From Warburgia ugandensis (Eukaryota > Streptophyta > Magnoliopsida > Canellales > Canellaceae), in assembly GCA_035236585.1 (NCBI GenBank), contig CP141128.1, forward strand, positions 35,260,684 to 35,324,683: a stretch of DNA of 64,000 bases. Reading direction: 5' to 3'. The position numbers and the translations under genes were made by a program. Below the pieces are notes generated by a model. It had not been told where the DNA came from and made no database searches. It saw only the letters and a list, made by a program, of their open reading frames with translations. Shown here piece after piece: positions 1 to 11,730 of this stretch (its first letter is position 1; the number at the start of each line of letters is the position of its first letter).

Positions 1-1726
1 TAGAGGCTGGAGGCCAACCCAAACCTCTCGGCATAGCGCCCACGAGCTTATCAACCCAAATCATATCAGATCAAACCAGCGAAAACCTCTTTTTCAAAAC
101 CTATCCTCTTTGGGTCCCTCACAACTGCCTGGCCCTCACAACTGCCTACCCAACATCTTTTGCTAACCCTCAAGGACATGCAATCTTTCAAAAACTCAGT
201 GCTCACAAATCATGCAATATATGCATTTGTTTGCAAAACATATCTATGCATAATGTATATGCAATCATTTGCAAAACATATCTATGCATAAAGCATTTAT
301 CATATGTATGCTGAATTAAGTCATGCTAAACAGGTTATATAATTTATACTTAAAACATGCATAAAACAATCATGGCTCTTTTAAAAAGTCCAGTAGCGAT
401 AGAGCACCTACCTCAAAGTCTCCTGGAGTCGCATCCTTGATCTCTTCAACCCGTTCCTGGGTCTCATTTATAAACTCCTGGGTACAAATGGATACAAGGA
501 GTCCTTATTAATTTCAATCTATTAGACATTAGATCGCTAGATCTACCTATTGGGTCCAAGGTCCTTGCTTAATTCATTCGTCAGGCTAGATCCTATGGTG
601 TGGATCTACTTTCCAATAGTTAGACTCTGTAATTTATCCTCTAATCCTAACTTTAAAGTCTCATTAGGTCCGCGTGCCCCAATTCCCAGGACACCCGTGT
701 ATCCTAGTTGAACCACGATCGCATGGAAGCACCTTGTAGCATGCCACGTCTTAGCTCCCAGGCCACCCCGTGCACCCTAGTCGAGCCAGGACTCGTGCCC
801 CATGTCATGCGCGCACCTGAAGGCCGCACCTGGGACAATGTACGCACTGTCATACACTTGGAACCCGTCCCAGGGACCCAGTCCCTAGGTGCACGTGGTG
901 CTTGGCGTCCTTGGGACGCCTGGTTCATGCAAGCCTGGCCCAAGCCGGCTTAGAGTGTTTCCTGGCTAGGAAACATGGCTGGAAATGGTTGGGGAAGGAC
1001 CAGATCTGGCGTGGATTTGGCTTGGGGAAATCAAAATGGAGAGGGAAAAGGGAAGAATGGCTTACCTATAGCTTGGGGACGTCCTTTTTCCCGGTGGGTG
1101 TGCCTGCTTGCCAGAAAACTCGAACAAAGGGAGGAAATTGTGCAAGGCCGGAACAAGAGAAGAAAGGGGCATGGGGAGACGGGAACGGCATGGCCGGCCT
1201 GACTTTGGCCTGGCCGTTGCCGAAAAATGTAGAGGAGACGGGTTTCCGATTTTGCCGGAAACCCCAGTCTCAAACGGCTGGAAAAACGCTGAAAAACTTG
1301 TGTTTTTGGAGAGGGGGAGATGGGGTTTTTATAGCCCTACTTATGGAGGTGCTGCCAATGGCGGTGCCGCCCTTGGGGGTGGCAGAATCCTCTAGAAAAA
1401 TCGAGATCGAGGGTTTCTAGAGGGGTCTAAAGGTTGAAGACGATAGGGGGTGCCGTTATCAAAATGGCCCCCTGCGTTTTTTGTTTTTCTGTTTAAATTC
1501 TAGAAATATCCCTATCTTTAAACGGCTGTAACTTCTTCATACGAACTCTGTTTTGGGTGATTTTTTAGCGTTGGATTCCATTTTTCAAGTAGAATCTAAT
1601 GGTACTAAGTTTCCTCACAAATTCCTTCATTTACTATTTTAAATAAAATCAAACATTCAACACAGTCCATTTCCCATAGAATGTCCAATTTTTGTTAAAA
1701 ATAGTGTAAATTGCTCAAGCATTACA
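1..1726 (-). mobile_element. Family-A LTR (A1), 3' LTR of a minus-strand element, cut by window edge
   Basis: Read on the minus strand this LTR begins with TGTAATGCTTGAGC at 1726, directly after a polypurine tract, and runs off the left edge. It matches 5742-7324 closely: in one 120-base comparison by eye (361-480 against about 6162-6281) I count five differences. The region 690-1420 is GC- and CpG-rich, unlike the AT-rich surroundings. Reading frames there are by-products of base composition, not genes. A minus-strand TATA box lies at 1326-1334. Compared with A2 it lacks roughly 100 bases near 700. Confidence 0.85.
1326..1334 (-). promoter_or_regulatory. LTR TATA box (A1)
   Basis: The minus strand reads CTATAAAAACCCCATCTCC. 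The motif sits about 390 bases inside the LTR from its TG start and recurs at the equivalent place in copies A2 and A3, as expected for the U3 promoter of an LTR retrotransposon. Confidence 0.6.
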
Positions 1727-1745
1727 TTATTACCCCCTTAAAAGA
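1727..1745 (-). other. Polypurine tract of element A
   Basis: The minus strand reads TTTTAAGGGGGTAATAA immediately before the LTR start TGTAATG. This is the plus-strand DNA priming site typical of Ty3/gypsy elements. Confidence 0.75.
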
Positions 1746-4700
1746 ATTGCGTCCTCAAAATTCCATAAATTATCATCTTCCAGGTATTTGTCTCTTAGAT
1801 AACTTCTTGGTGAATGCATTCTCCCCTTAGGAATCAAATCTAGGCTCAACCTCAATTTATCATTTCTGTTGTTCCTTCTACAAGGCCTTACCTATAAGGG
1901 CCGCTTTTGCTGTGTATTCTAATGCATACTCTCATACGTGCCAGTTTAACAATATCGGTTTCTAGCTGTATCTATCTCGAAATCCTTAGATGCCTATACT
2001 TTTCTCATTGTGTATAAGATAGTCTCCTTGTAGGATCATGCTTCTTTGTATTACTCCATACTTCTTTCAAGATCATATTATCTTATTTCTCCTATTTTAT
2101 TTTGAATATCATAGAAAAATCATTTTTCTTCTTGTTTTTCATCTAGTGATCTCTTCATCATCCACATCTCCTTTTAATGGTCATTAGTAAGAGTCCAAAA
2201 AATTTACCTTCTTTCTATTGTGTCTATCTTTTTCCTTTTGTCCCCAAGATACTCCACTAGCTAATATGGTATTATGTGCCATACAGCCAAACCCTTGATT
2301 AACTTCGAATGACTTGATTCCTCGACCAAAATTACATCCAAAATAAAATCATGAAAGTCAATTAGTAGCTTCTTCCATCGAGGACCTTATCATATACTGA
2401 AAGCAAAATGTCCTAACTCTATATCCAGTTTCATAATTATTGAATTCATTAAACGCTTTTCTCATGTCGAACGTTAATGGTCGATTCTTCATTACGGGTC
2501 AAATGTTCTCGTCCAGAGACCTTATCTTACTATTCACATCAATTTGTCATTAGGATTTTCAATAATGTTCCTATTTATGCAAAGCAAAAAGTCTCTTATT
2601 CCTCACTGAGTACCCTTACTAGGTCATGGTTGAATCCTTTGCCATCATCCTCTTTGTCCTTTCTTTACTTGATGGTTTTCTTCATAACCCTTTAGTCCAA
2701 AAGTTCTATCCTCAATCCAGTAGGGTTAGTCCTTAGGAAATTCCTTCAATTGATTTTTTGTACTTTGGTATATGCTCATAACAACTAACTATTTGTCTAA
2801 AGGCAACATAACATTAAATCTTCACCTTATAGTGTGCTAGCCATCTCACCTTTTCTCCTTTCATCCCCCATGTCAATATATTGTGCAATCCTTTATCAAG
2901 GTTTTATCATCAACCATGCAGTCTGTATTGTCAGGAGGTATAAGTAGTGATTTTCTTATGGTTTTTCATGGTATCTATTCAGATTTGGCAAATCTTTCAC
3001 ATTGGTTTAGATCACTTCTTATTTTTGCTCTTGTCTCAATTGTTACTATATTTATTGTACTTGTAGCTCCTCCATGATGTGGCCTAATCAGCTGACCTCA
3101 TTCCCTTAATTGACTTAGTCTAGCAAGTACTTTTCTTTTCAAGGAAAACTCAAGTCTAAAGACTTATAACATCCCTCTGAGTATATAGCTTCGACTACTA
3201 ACTCATAGATACTAACATACTTGATTAAATATGGTGGGATACCTTTATTTGGTCAACAGTACTCTGAAGATAATGACTAAATAATGGTCTTAAGATTTCT
3301 GGTCTTCCAATTTATGATAGCAAGACCTCCATTTGATCCTTGATGGTACCCTTCCTGCTGAATGGACAAGTCACTGTCTCGGCTTAATTTACTCATGCAG
3401 TGGTAAGGTAGCACATCACCAAATTTTTTCTTTTTATGGACTATATCCATTGGTGTTCCTCATAAGCTAATGGATCTGATAAGGAGCTAATTGATATTAA
3501 ACCATTTGTAGAATTTAATTTCTAGTTGGTCACCATTCCTCTTCAGAAATTTCTTGTCGCATAATCTCCAGATATTCGATACTCTACTCAAAGTCTTAAA
3601 CCCCATATGCTTTCTTTCTTTTATACTCTTTTACAATAAGATCACCAACTCATCTAGTATTATTCCTTTGCATTTGTTTGATCTACCTTCCTATGGGATT
3701 CAAGATGATAGAATTCTATGTATCTTCATAAAGTCATGATCTTCTTCTTTTAAATATTCAATATTCATTAAATACTGGTAGTTACATCTCTATCTCTTTC
3801 TCTCTTTTCTTCAAAATCCTCATTTGGTCTACCTAGATCAATGTCTTCATGTACTTTGTTGCATATAATCGTTACTTCATCTATTCCTTTACGTAACATA
3901 TATGATAAACTGAATGCTTCTCAGAAATTCTAAATTGTCTTAAGATCATTGAAATCCTTAATTGCCTATAGCCTCAATAAAATTCATACAATGTCTTAAT
4001 AATGACAGTGATGTTTTGATCATGCTATGTTAGGATCAATCTATTATCATCCTTAGTATTATCATCAAAATCTTTTGATAACTTGATCAAATTCATTTCC
4101 TTATCATATTTGTGTTATGTTTCTCTTATTCACATAATCTGCCACTTGTATACCTCTTCTAATTTGCTCCATAATTCTTAGGTAATTATTATTCAATAGC
4201 ACTTTACTCTCCTGAATAGTATCCAAAATTGAGCTAAGTCCTTCAAGATACATACCTTTGTGACCTAGTTCGAGTCACAGTCATTTCGTAATATTATCTT
4301 GCATTCTCATCCCTCTTAGCTTATCATCAACATCTTCTCAAAGTTTGTCTTTTACATCCCCTATCATACTCATATCATATCCCTTGTGATAGTGTACTCA
4401 TATTCTGATATTCTTTATGATGGTAAGATAGCCATCTAGGTTTTTCGATGTTCTCACCTTTGGTGAGATTGATCTCTTACAGGTCAGAACTATGTACTAA
4501 ATAAGTTCACTAACATCCTCATTCATTATTCTCATAATATGATCCATATATGAGTTTTTATATTTGCATCACACAACAATCCTTAATCCTTAAGTCGTCT
4601 TAGACTAGATTTTGGATAAGGGTTGCACTATCCTCTGCCTAATTATTTGTTAGACCAAGCTGTGTTTCACCTATTTATTTATGGTGAAATGCCTTGAGCA

Positions 4701-4828
4701 TTAATATTGTAATCCTCAGATAGAACTAGTCATCTCTACGACTCCTATTTATACTACTTCTTCTTGATTTTCTCTATTGTCTATGACCCTTGGACATGCT
4801 GGACTGGCTGTGAAAGGATAGAACCTGG

Positions 4829-4840
4829 GCTCTGATACCA
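4829..4840 (-). other. Primer-binding site, initiator tRNA-Met type
   Basis: The minus strand reads TGGTATCAGAGC two bases after the LTR end (CCCGGGTCGTCACA). This is the standard plant tRNA-iMet complement and fixes the element's orientation. Confidence 0.9.
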
Positions 4841-4842
4841 AC

Positions 4843-7324
4843 TGTGACGACCCGGGTTTTCTCAAGCATTTTTAAATGCAATATCTAATTCCTAAGGCGG
4901 GATGCATCCCTATTTGAAAACCATTTTATAAAAACCATGAAATGCAGCGAAAAATCTTTAGTTTTAAATTTGTTTTGAAAACCCTGAGTGTCATTTTCTT
5001 TCACAACAATCAAAGTAGTTTTTGAAAAACTTCAGAAGTCATAAATGTTTTTCCCCAGGTCTATCCGATCCACAAAGACACAGTCCAACTGTAAATAAAT
5101 ACAAATACATGTCCAAAGGGTAGAGAGTTTACTCACATGTATAGTTGTCTCCTTTGTTTATTCACTTGCTCGTAGCACTAATATCTCCTAAGACATCTTC
5201 TATTTGTGAGTGGAACTATCCTGAAAAATGTTAAGGATAGGGTGAGTATATACTATACTCAGTAGGAGTCTATCACTACTAGTTTTGCAATGCATGCTAT
5301 GTTTAAAATCATATGCTCTTTAAAACATGTGCATGTTCGAACAATCATGGTCAATATCGATACTAAAAACCAATGTCAAATCGGAATATTGACGACTTCA
5401 AGAATAGCATAATCCAAGTCAAAAGTATCATATATCATAAACATAATGATATGCACAAGATGCTCCACTAAATCCAACTCATGGATATCTGGTATGGTCG
5501 ACCAACCTCATGTCATGCCATATGCAATGCAAATAAATCATCAAACCATAGGGTCCAACTATGCCCACGACCTCGCCGTCGTGTGGTCTCCAGGTACCTG
5601 AGGACACAGGATCATATGCCTCCATGGGACATATGACACTTCGACCCAGTGCTCTGACACCAGTGGTAGCCCCCTGTACCACATGCAATCGAAGCAGGAA
5701 CGTTGCCCTTTTTTGGGCGTGGTACCCATCCACCTAATAGTGGTAGAGGCTGGAGGCCAACCCAAACCTCTCGACATAGCGCCCACGAGCTTATCAGCCC
5801 AAATCATATCAGATCAAACTAGCGAAAACCTCTTTTTCAAAACCTGTCCTCTTTGGGTCCCTCACAACTGCCTGGCCCTCACAACTACCTACCCAGCGTC
5901 TTTTGGGCACTCCAACGTCTTTTGGTAACCCTCAAGGACATGCAATCTTTCAAAAACTCAATGCTCACAAATCATGCAATATATGCATTTGTTTACAAAA
6001 CATATCTATGTATAATGTATATGCAATCATTTGCAAAACATATCTATGCATAATGTATATGCAATTATTTGCAAAACATATCTATGCATAAAGCATTTAT
6101 CATATGTATGTTGAATTAAGTCATGCTAAACAGGTTATATAATTTATACTTAAAACATGCATAAAACAATCATGGCTCTTTTAAAAAGTCTAGTAGCGAT
6201 AGAGCACCTACCTCAAAGTCTCCTGAAGTCGCGTCCTTGATCTCTTCAACCCTTTCCTGGGTCTCATTTATAGACTCCTGGGTACTAATGGATACAAGGA
6301 GTCCTTGTTAATTTCAATCTATTAGACATTAGATCGCTAGATCTACCTATTGGGTCCAAGGTCCTTGCCTAATTCATTCGTCAGGCTAGATCCTATGGTG
6401 TGGATCTACTTTCCAATAGTTAGACTCTGTAATTTATCCTCTAATCCTAACTTTAAAGTCTCATTAGGTCCGCGTGCCCCAGTTCCCAGGACACTCGTGT
6501 ATCCTGGTTGAATAGCGACCGCCTTATGTGCGTCCGCACCCAAAGGCCGTGCCAGGGACCACGTTTTGCATGCACACATGCATGCTTAAGTGACGCGCTA
6601 TGACGCGCATCATCGCACGGACGCCCCTTGTAGCATTGCTTGTCTCAGCTCCCAGGGCACCCCGTGCACCCTGGTCGAGCCAGGACCTGTGCCCCATGTC
6701 GCACAGGCACCTGAAGGCCGCACCTGGGATAGTGTATGAACTATCGTACACCTGGAACCTGTCCCAGGGACCCAGTCCCCAGGTGCACATGGTGCTTGGC
6801 ATCCTTGGGATGCCTGGTTCGTGCAAGGCAGGCCCAAACCGGCTTGGAGTGTTTCTCGGCCAGGAAACATGGCTGGAAACAGCTGGGGAAGGACCAGATT
6901 TGGCATGGATCTGGCCTGGGGAAAGCAAAATGGAGAGGGAAAAGGGAAGAATGGCTTACCTGTAGCCTGGGGATGCCCTTTTTCCTGGTGGGTGTGCCTG
7001 CTCGCCGGAAAACTCAAACAAAGGGGGGAAATTGTGCAAGGCCAGAACAAGAGAAGAAAAGGGCATGGGGAGACGGGAACGGCATGGCCGGCCTGAATTT
7101 GGCCTGGCCATTGCAGGAAAATGTAGAGGAGACAGGCTTCTAATTTTTCCGGAAACCCCAATCTCAAACGACTGGAAAAAAGCCAGAAAACTTGTGTTTT
7201 TGGAGAGGGGGAGATGGGGTTTTTATAGCCCTGCTTATGGCGGTGCCGCCCTTGACGGTGGTAGAATCCTCTAGAAAAATTGGGATTGAGGGTTTCTAGA
7301 GGGGTCTAGAGGTTGAAGATGACA
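4843..7324 (-). mobile_element. Family-A LTR (A2), 5' LTR, truncated at its U3 end
   Basis: The plus strand begins TGTGACGACCCGGG at 4843, which is the LTR 3' end on the minus strand. Homology to A1 runs from 5742 onward. At 7324 the copy stops about 300 bases short of the LTR terminus, exactly where copy A3 begins with TGTAATGCCCGAGC, so A2 was cut at that junction. A minus-strand TATA box is at 7220-7228. Residues 6480-7100 form a CpG-rich island with open frames of up to 185 codons on both strands. Neighbouring copies do not conserve those frames, so I do not call them genes. Confidence 0.85.
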
Positions 7325-7737
7325 TGTAATGCCCGAGCAATTTACACTGTTTTTAACAAAAATTGGACATTTTATGGGAAATGGATTGTGCTGAATGTTT
7401 GATTTTTATTTAAAATAGTAAATGAAGGAATATGTGAGAAAACTTAGTACCATTAGATTCTATTCGAAAAATGAAATCCAACGCCTCAGAAATCACCCAA
7501 AACGGAGTTCGTATGAAGAAGTTACAGCCATTTAAACATAGAGGTATTTTTGGAAATTAAACAGAAAAAAGAAAAAAAGAAAAACGACGAAAAATGCAAG
7601 GGGCCGTTTTGATAACGACACCCCCTGTCGTCTTCAACCTCTAGACCCTCCCAGAAACCCTCGATCCCGATTTTTCTAGAGGGATCTGCCACCACCAATT
7701 GCGTCACTGCCATTGAGGGGCACCGCCATAGCCGGTC

Positions 7738-7744
7738 TATAAAA
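7738..7744 (+). promoter_or_regulatory. LTR TATA box (A3)
   Basis: TATAAAA about 415 bases inside the LTR, followed by CCCCATCTCCCC as in A1 and A2. The promoter faces into the fold-back region, so transcription would run through the left arm toward the right arm. Confidence 0.6.
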
Positions 7745-8159
7745 GCCCCATCTCCCCTCTCCAAAAACGTGGTTTTCCAACCATTGGGGCTGGGGTTTCT
7801 AGCTAGAATCAGAAACCCTGTTCCCTGCATTTTTTTGGCAATGGCCAGGCCAAGTCAGGCCAGCCATTCCCGTCTCCCCATTCCCCTCTCCTCTCTTGTT
7901 CTGGCCTTGCATGACATGGGAGTTACCTTCTTCGAGTTTTCCAGCACCAAGGGTCAGGTAGGCAACCTACTAGGAGGAGCACCATCTCCGACTACCAGGT
8001 AAGCCCCTCCTTACCTTCCCTTTCCTCCATTTCAGTTCCCCTAGACCAAGATCCATGCCAGATATGGCCTTTTTCCAGCCGGCCATGAATGACCCAGGCG
8101 TCCCAAGGACGCCAAGCACCACGTGCACCTGGGACTGGGTCCTTGGGACGGGTTCCAGG

Positions 8160-8490
8160 TGTACGACAGTGTGTACACTGCCCCAAGTACGGCCTTCACG
8201 TGCGCGCGCAACATCAGGCACGGGTCCTGGCTTGACCAGGGTATACGGGGTGCCCTGGGAGTTAAGACGCACCATGTTACAAGGTGCATCCGTGCGATGA
8301 TCCACGTCACTTAGGCATGCTTATGCACGTGCAAACACTGTCCCAGGTGCGGCCTTCGGGTATGTGCGCGACATGGGGCACGGGTCCTAGCTCCACCAGG
8401 ATGAACAGGGTGCCCTGAGAGCTGAGACGCGCCATGCTACAAGGTGCGTCCGTGTGATGATGCACGTCATAGCACGTCACTTAAGCATGC
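8160..8490 (+). repeat. Tandem duplication of about 170 bp inside A3
   Basis: Two successive diverged units share the order: a gCCTTC(A/G)CG-type stretch, CACGGGTCCT, GGGGTGCCCTG or GGGTGCCCTG, ACAAGGTGC, and a GATGATnCACGTCA stretch before GCATGC. The second copy starts near 8335. The duplicated block lies in the GC-rich part of the LTR. Confidence 0.65.
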
Positions 8491-9253
8491 ATGTGTGTGT
8501 GCAAAACGCGGTCTCTAGAACAACCTTTAGGCGCACACACACGTGAGGCGGTCGCGGTTCAACCAGGATGCACGGGTGTCTTGGGAATCGGGACACGCGG
8601 ACCTAATGAGACTTTAAAATTAGGATCATAGGAGCATTCATAGAATTTAACTATTGAATAAGTAGGTCCATATTAGAGGAGCTAGCCTGGCAATGAATTA
8701 GGCAAGGACCCTTGACCCTAAACAGCAGATTTAGCGGTCTAATATCTAAATAGATTAAAATTAATAAGGATTCCTTGTACCTAAGAGTTTATAAATGAGA
8801 CCCAAGGACGGGTTGAGTGCTAAAGGACGCGACTCCAGGAGATTTTGAGGTAGGTGCTCTATCGCTACTAGACCTTTTAAAAGAGCCATAATTATTTTAA
8901 AAATACATGTTTTAAGTATATGACTTGTTTGGCATGACTAAATTCAACATGTGATAAATGCTTTATGCATAGATATGTTTTGTAAATAATTGTATATACA
9001 TTATGCATAGATATGTTTTGCAAACAATTGCATACATTGTATGATTTGTGAAGCATTGAGTTTTTGAAAGACTGCATGTCCTTGAGGGTTACCAAAAGAC
9101 GCTGGAGTGCCCAAAAGACGCTGGGTAGGCAGTTGTGAGGGCCAGGCAGTTGTGAGGGACCCAAAGAGGACAGGTTTTGAAAAAGAGGTTTTCGCTTGTT
9201 TGATCTGATTATGATTTGGGCTCACAAGCTCGTGGGCGCTATGCCGAGAGGTT

Positions 9254-11355
9254 TGGGTTGGCTTCATTGAATCCAACTCATGGATATCTAGTATGGTATG
9301 GTCGACCAATCTCATATCATGCCATATGCAATGCAAATAACTCCACAAAACCATAGGGTCCAACTATGCCCACGACCTCCTCGCCGTATGGTCCCCAGGT
9401 ACCTGAGGACACTCGGTCATAGCCTCCACGGGGCCTATGACAGGTCGACCCAGTGCCGTGACACCAGTGGTAGCCCCCTGTACCACATGCAGTCGACGTA
9501 GGGACTTGCCTCTTTTTGGGCGTGGTACCCATCCACCTAATAGTGGTAGAGGTCGGGTGGCCAACCCAGACCCCTGGGCATAGCACCCACGAGCTTACTA
9601 GCCCAAATCACATAAGATCAAATAAGCCAAAACCTCTTTTCAAAACCTATCCTCTTTGGGTCCCTCACAACTGCCTGGCCCTCGGCACTCCAGCGTCTTT
9701 TGGCAACCCTCAAGGACATGCAATCTTTGCAAGAACTTAATGCTCATAGATCATGCAATGTATGCAATAGTTTACAAAACATATTTATGCATAATGTATA
9801 TACAAAACATGTCTATGCACAAAGCATTTGTCACATGCATGCTAAACAAGTCATATACTTAAATCATGTATTTGCAAAACAATCATAGTTCTTTTAAAAG
9901 AATCTAGTAGCGATAGAGCACCTACCTCAAAGTCTCCTGGAGTCACATCCTTTATCGCTCAACCCGTCCCTAGGTCTCATTTATAAACTCCTGGGTATAA
10001 ATGCATACAAGGAGTCCTAATTAATTTTAGTCTATTTAGACATTAGACCGCTAGCCCTACCTATTGGGTCCCTGGTTCTTGCCTAATTCATTGTCAGGCT
10101 AGATCCTATGATGTGGACCTACTATTCCATAGCTAACTCTATAAATTGTCCTTTAATCTTAGCTTTAAAGTCTTGTTGGGTCCACGTGTCCCAGTTCCCT
10201 CACGTGCGTGCGCGCCTAAAGGCCGTGTCAGGGATCGCGTTTTTGCACATGCACATGCATGCTCAGGTGACACGTTATGATGCGCATCATCGCACGGGCG
10301 CACCTTGTATCATGGCGCGTTTCAGCTCCCAGGGCACCCCGTGCATCCTGGTCGAGCCAGGACCCGTGCCCTATGTCATGGGCACACTCGAGGGCCGCTC
10401 CCGGGACAGTGTACGAACTGTCGTACGCCCGGAGCCCATCCCTAGGACCCTATCCCAGGCGCACATGGAGCAAGGTGTCCCTAGGACGCCTGGCTCGTGC
10501 AAGGTCGTCTGGACCTGGCTTGGGCGTTGTGTTCATGCAGGCCGTTTGAACACCTTGGGAATGTCCTCCAGCCCAGAAATTTGGCTGGAATAAGGTTAGA
10601 TCCGGCATGGATCTTGGCCTGGGGGAAGTGAAACGGAGGAAAGGGAAGGAGGGGCTTACTTGGGCAGCCTGGGGACACCCTTTTCCGAGTGGTGCAGCTC
10701 CTCCTTTCCGCCTGAAAACCCTTGGCTGCTGGAAACTCGAAGAAGGGGAAAACCCCATTGCCAAGACCAGAGAGAAGAGAGGGGAATGGGGAGATGGGAA
10801 TGGCCGGCCTGACCTGGGCCCGGCCATTGCTGAAAAAATTAGAGAGATGGGTTTGAGACGGGTTTCTAGTTTTGTCGGAAACCCCAATCTCAAACGACTG
10901 GAAAAAACCCGTTTTGAAGAGGAGGGAAGATGGGGTTTTCGTAGAGGAATGAAAAGTGATGCCCCTCAATGGCGGTGCTGCCATTTTCCCGAGTGTATTC
11001 TAGAGAAATCATGAAAAAACAAGTTTCTAGGAGGGTCTAGAGGTTGACGACGACAGGGGGTGCCATTATCAAAACGGTCCCTTGCGTTTTTCGTCCTTTT
11101 TCGTTTTTTTGTTTTTTTGTTTTATTTCCAGAAATACCCCTATCTTTAAACGGCTGTAACTTCCTCATATGAACTCCGTTTTGGGTGATTTTTGAGGCGT
11201 TGGATTCCATTTTTCGAGTAGAATCTAATGGTACTAAGTTTCCTCACAAATTCCTTTGTTTACTATTTTAAATAAAATCAAACATTCAACATAGTTTATT
11301 TCCTATAGAACGTTCTATTTTTGTTAAAAATAGTGTAAATTGCTCGGGCATTATA
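9254..11355 (-). mobile_element. Family-A LTR copy (A4), minus orientation
   Basis: Resembles A2 from about 5468 onward and ends with GCTCGGGCATTATA at 11355, an LTR terminus with one change from CATTACA. The TATA box equivalent near 10935 is lost (TTTTCGTAGAG on the plus strand). It lacks the first about 600 bases of the plus-strand orientation seen in A2. The bases after 11355 (GGTAT) do not match those before 7325 (TGACA), so I see no TSD for the pair. Confidence 0.8.
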
Positions 11356-11730
11356 GGTATGGAATACTACACAAAACATTGTGACTCCCACTTGTTTTTG
11401 TTTTAAATAAATGAGCAAGTGTATGAATCTATTGTAGTATTCTCACACAAGCAAGGTCGATCCCACGAGGAATCAAATGGTTGTGTATTATGTGGGTCCT
11501 TACTGGGACTATATAACCTAGCCAAAAATAGTGATATTTTAAACTAAAACTAAGCTTTGAAACTTAACATAAATTGAACACATGATATATGGAAATAAAA
11601 GTAAACAAACTAAGATGGAAATTTTCCTAAAATTCTATAAATAACACTTTCCTAAATTGAAATTAAACTTTCTAAGATTAAAATTAGAAACTCTCTAAGT
11701 TTTAAATAGTAGTTACATGTTCTATTTAGT
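11356..11730 (-). mobile_element. Fragment resembling the U5 end of an Athila-type LTR
   Basis: Contains the pattern of a short AT-rich lead, an AAGTGTATGAATC-like stretch, then GGTCGATCCCACGAGGAAT, followed by A-rich sequence with ACAAACTAAGATGG. The same order occurs at 19729-19850, 52096-52300 and about 54083-54200, all family-D LTR ends. No boundary or TSD is visible, so I treat it as a truncated relic. Confidence 0.45.

Larger units (their letters stand above)
1727..4842 (-). mobile_element. Non-coding or unrecognisably decayed internal region of element A
   Basis: Lies between the A1 and A2 LTRs. On the minus strand it opens with a primer-binding site (4829-4840) and closes with a purine tract of the form AAGGGGGTAATAA (RC of about 1727-1740). 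In about 3.1 kb I recognise no retroviral zinc knuckle, protease, RT FxDD box, RNase H or integrase motif on either strand, although the two LTRs still match closely. The longest open stretches are about 60-70 codons and resemble nothing I know. This fits a non-autonomous long-LTR derivative (LARD-like) mobilised by a partner, though strong decay of an old coding region is possible. Confidence 0.6.
7325..9253 (+). mobile_element. Family-A LTR copy (A3), plus orientation, 3' truncated
   Basis: Starts with the LTR terminus TGTAATGCCCGAGC and runs to GGTTTGGGTTGG near 9253, where orientation flips. A TATA box (TATAAAAGCCCC) is at 7738-7744. It is the reverse complement of A4 over almost its whole length. 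It contains a local tandem duplication at about 8160-8490 that the other copies lack. Confidence 0.85.
7325..11355. repeat. Large inverted repeat (fold-back) made of two LTRs
   Basis: Left arm 7325-9253 and right arm about 9548-11355 are reverse complements. The loop is about 290 bases, 9254-9547. Both outer ends are the LTR terminus (TGTAATGCCCGAGC and GCTCGGGCATTATA). Arms differ by substitutions, small indels and the A3 duplication, so this is a near rather than perfect palindrome. Confidence 0.85.

Noticed and set aside
704..1420. Open frames of up to 172 codons on both strands
   Set aside because: They lie in the CpG-rich block of LTR A1, overlap each other on opposite strands and in several frames, and are not conserved between LTR copies. 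Composition explains them.
1727..4842. Decayed gag/pol in the interior of element A
   Set aside because: I translated parts of the minus strand by eye and found no convincing domain; the call is left as non-coding or unrecognisable, and a profile search would be decisive.
6524..7274. Overlapping open frames of up to 185 codons
   Set aside because: Same GC-rich LTR block in A2; related frames at 8000 and 10500 differ in length and ends, so there is no selection for a protein.
7325..11355. A DNA transposon with long terminal inverted repeats
   Set aside because: The ends are the termini of family-A LTRs, the arms are LTR sequence including a TATA box, no TSD is present, and no transposase is seen.
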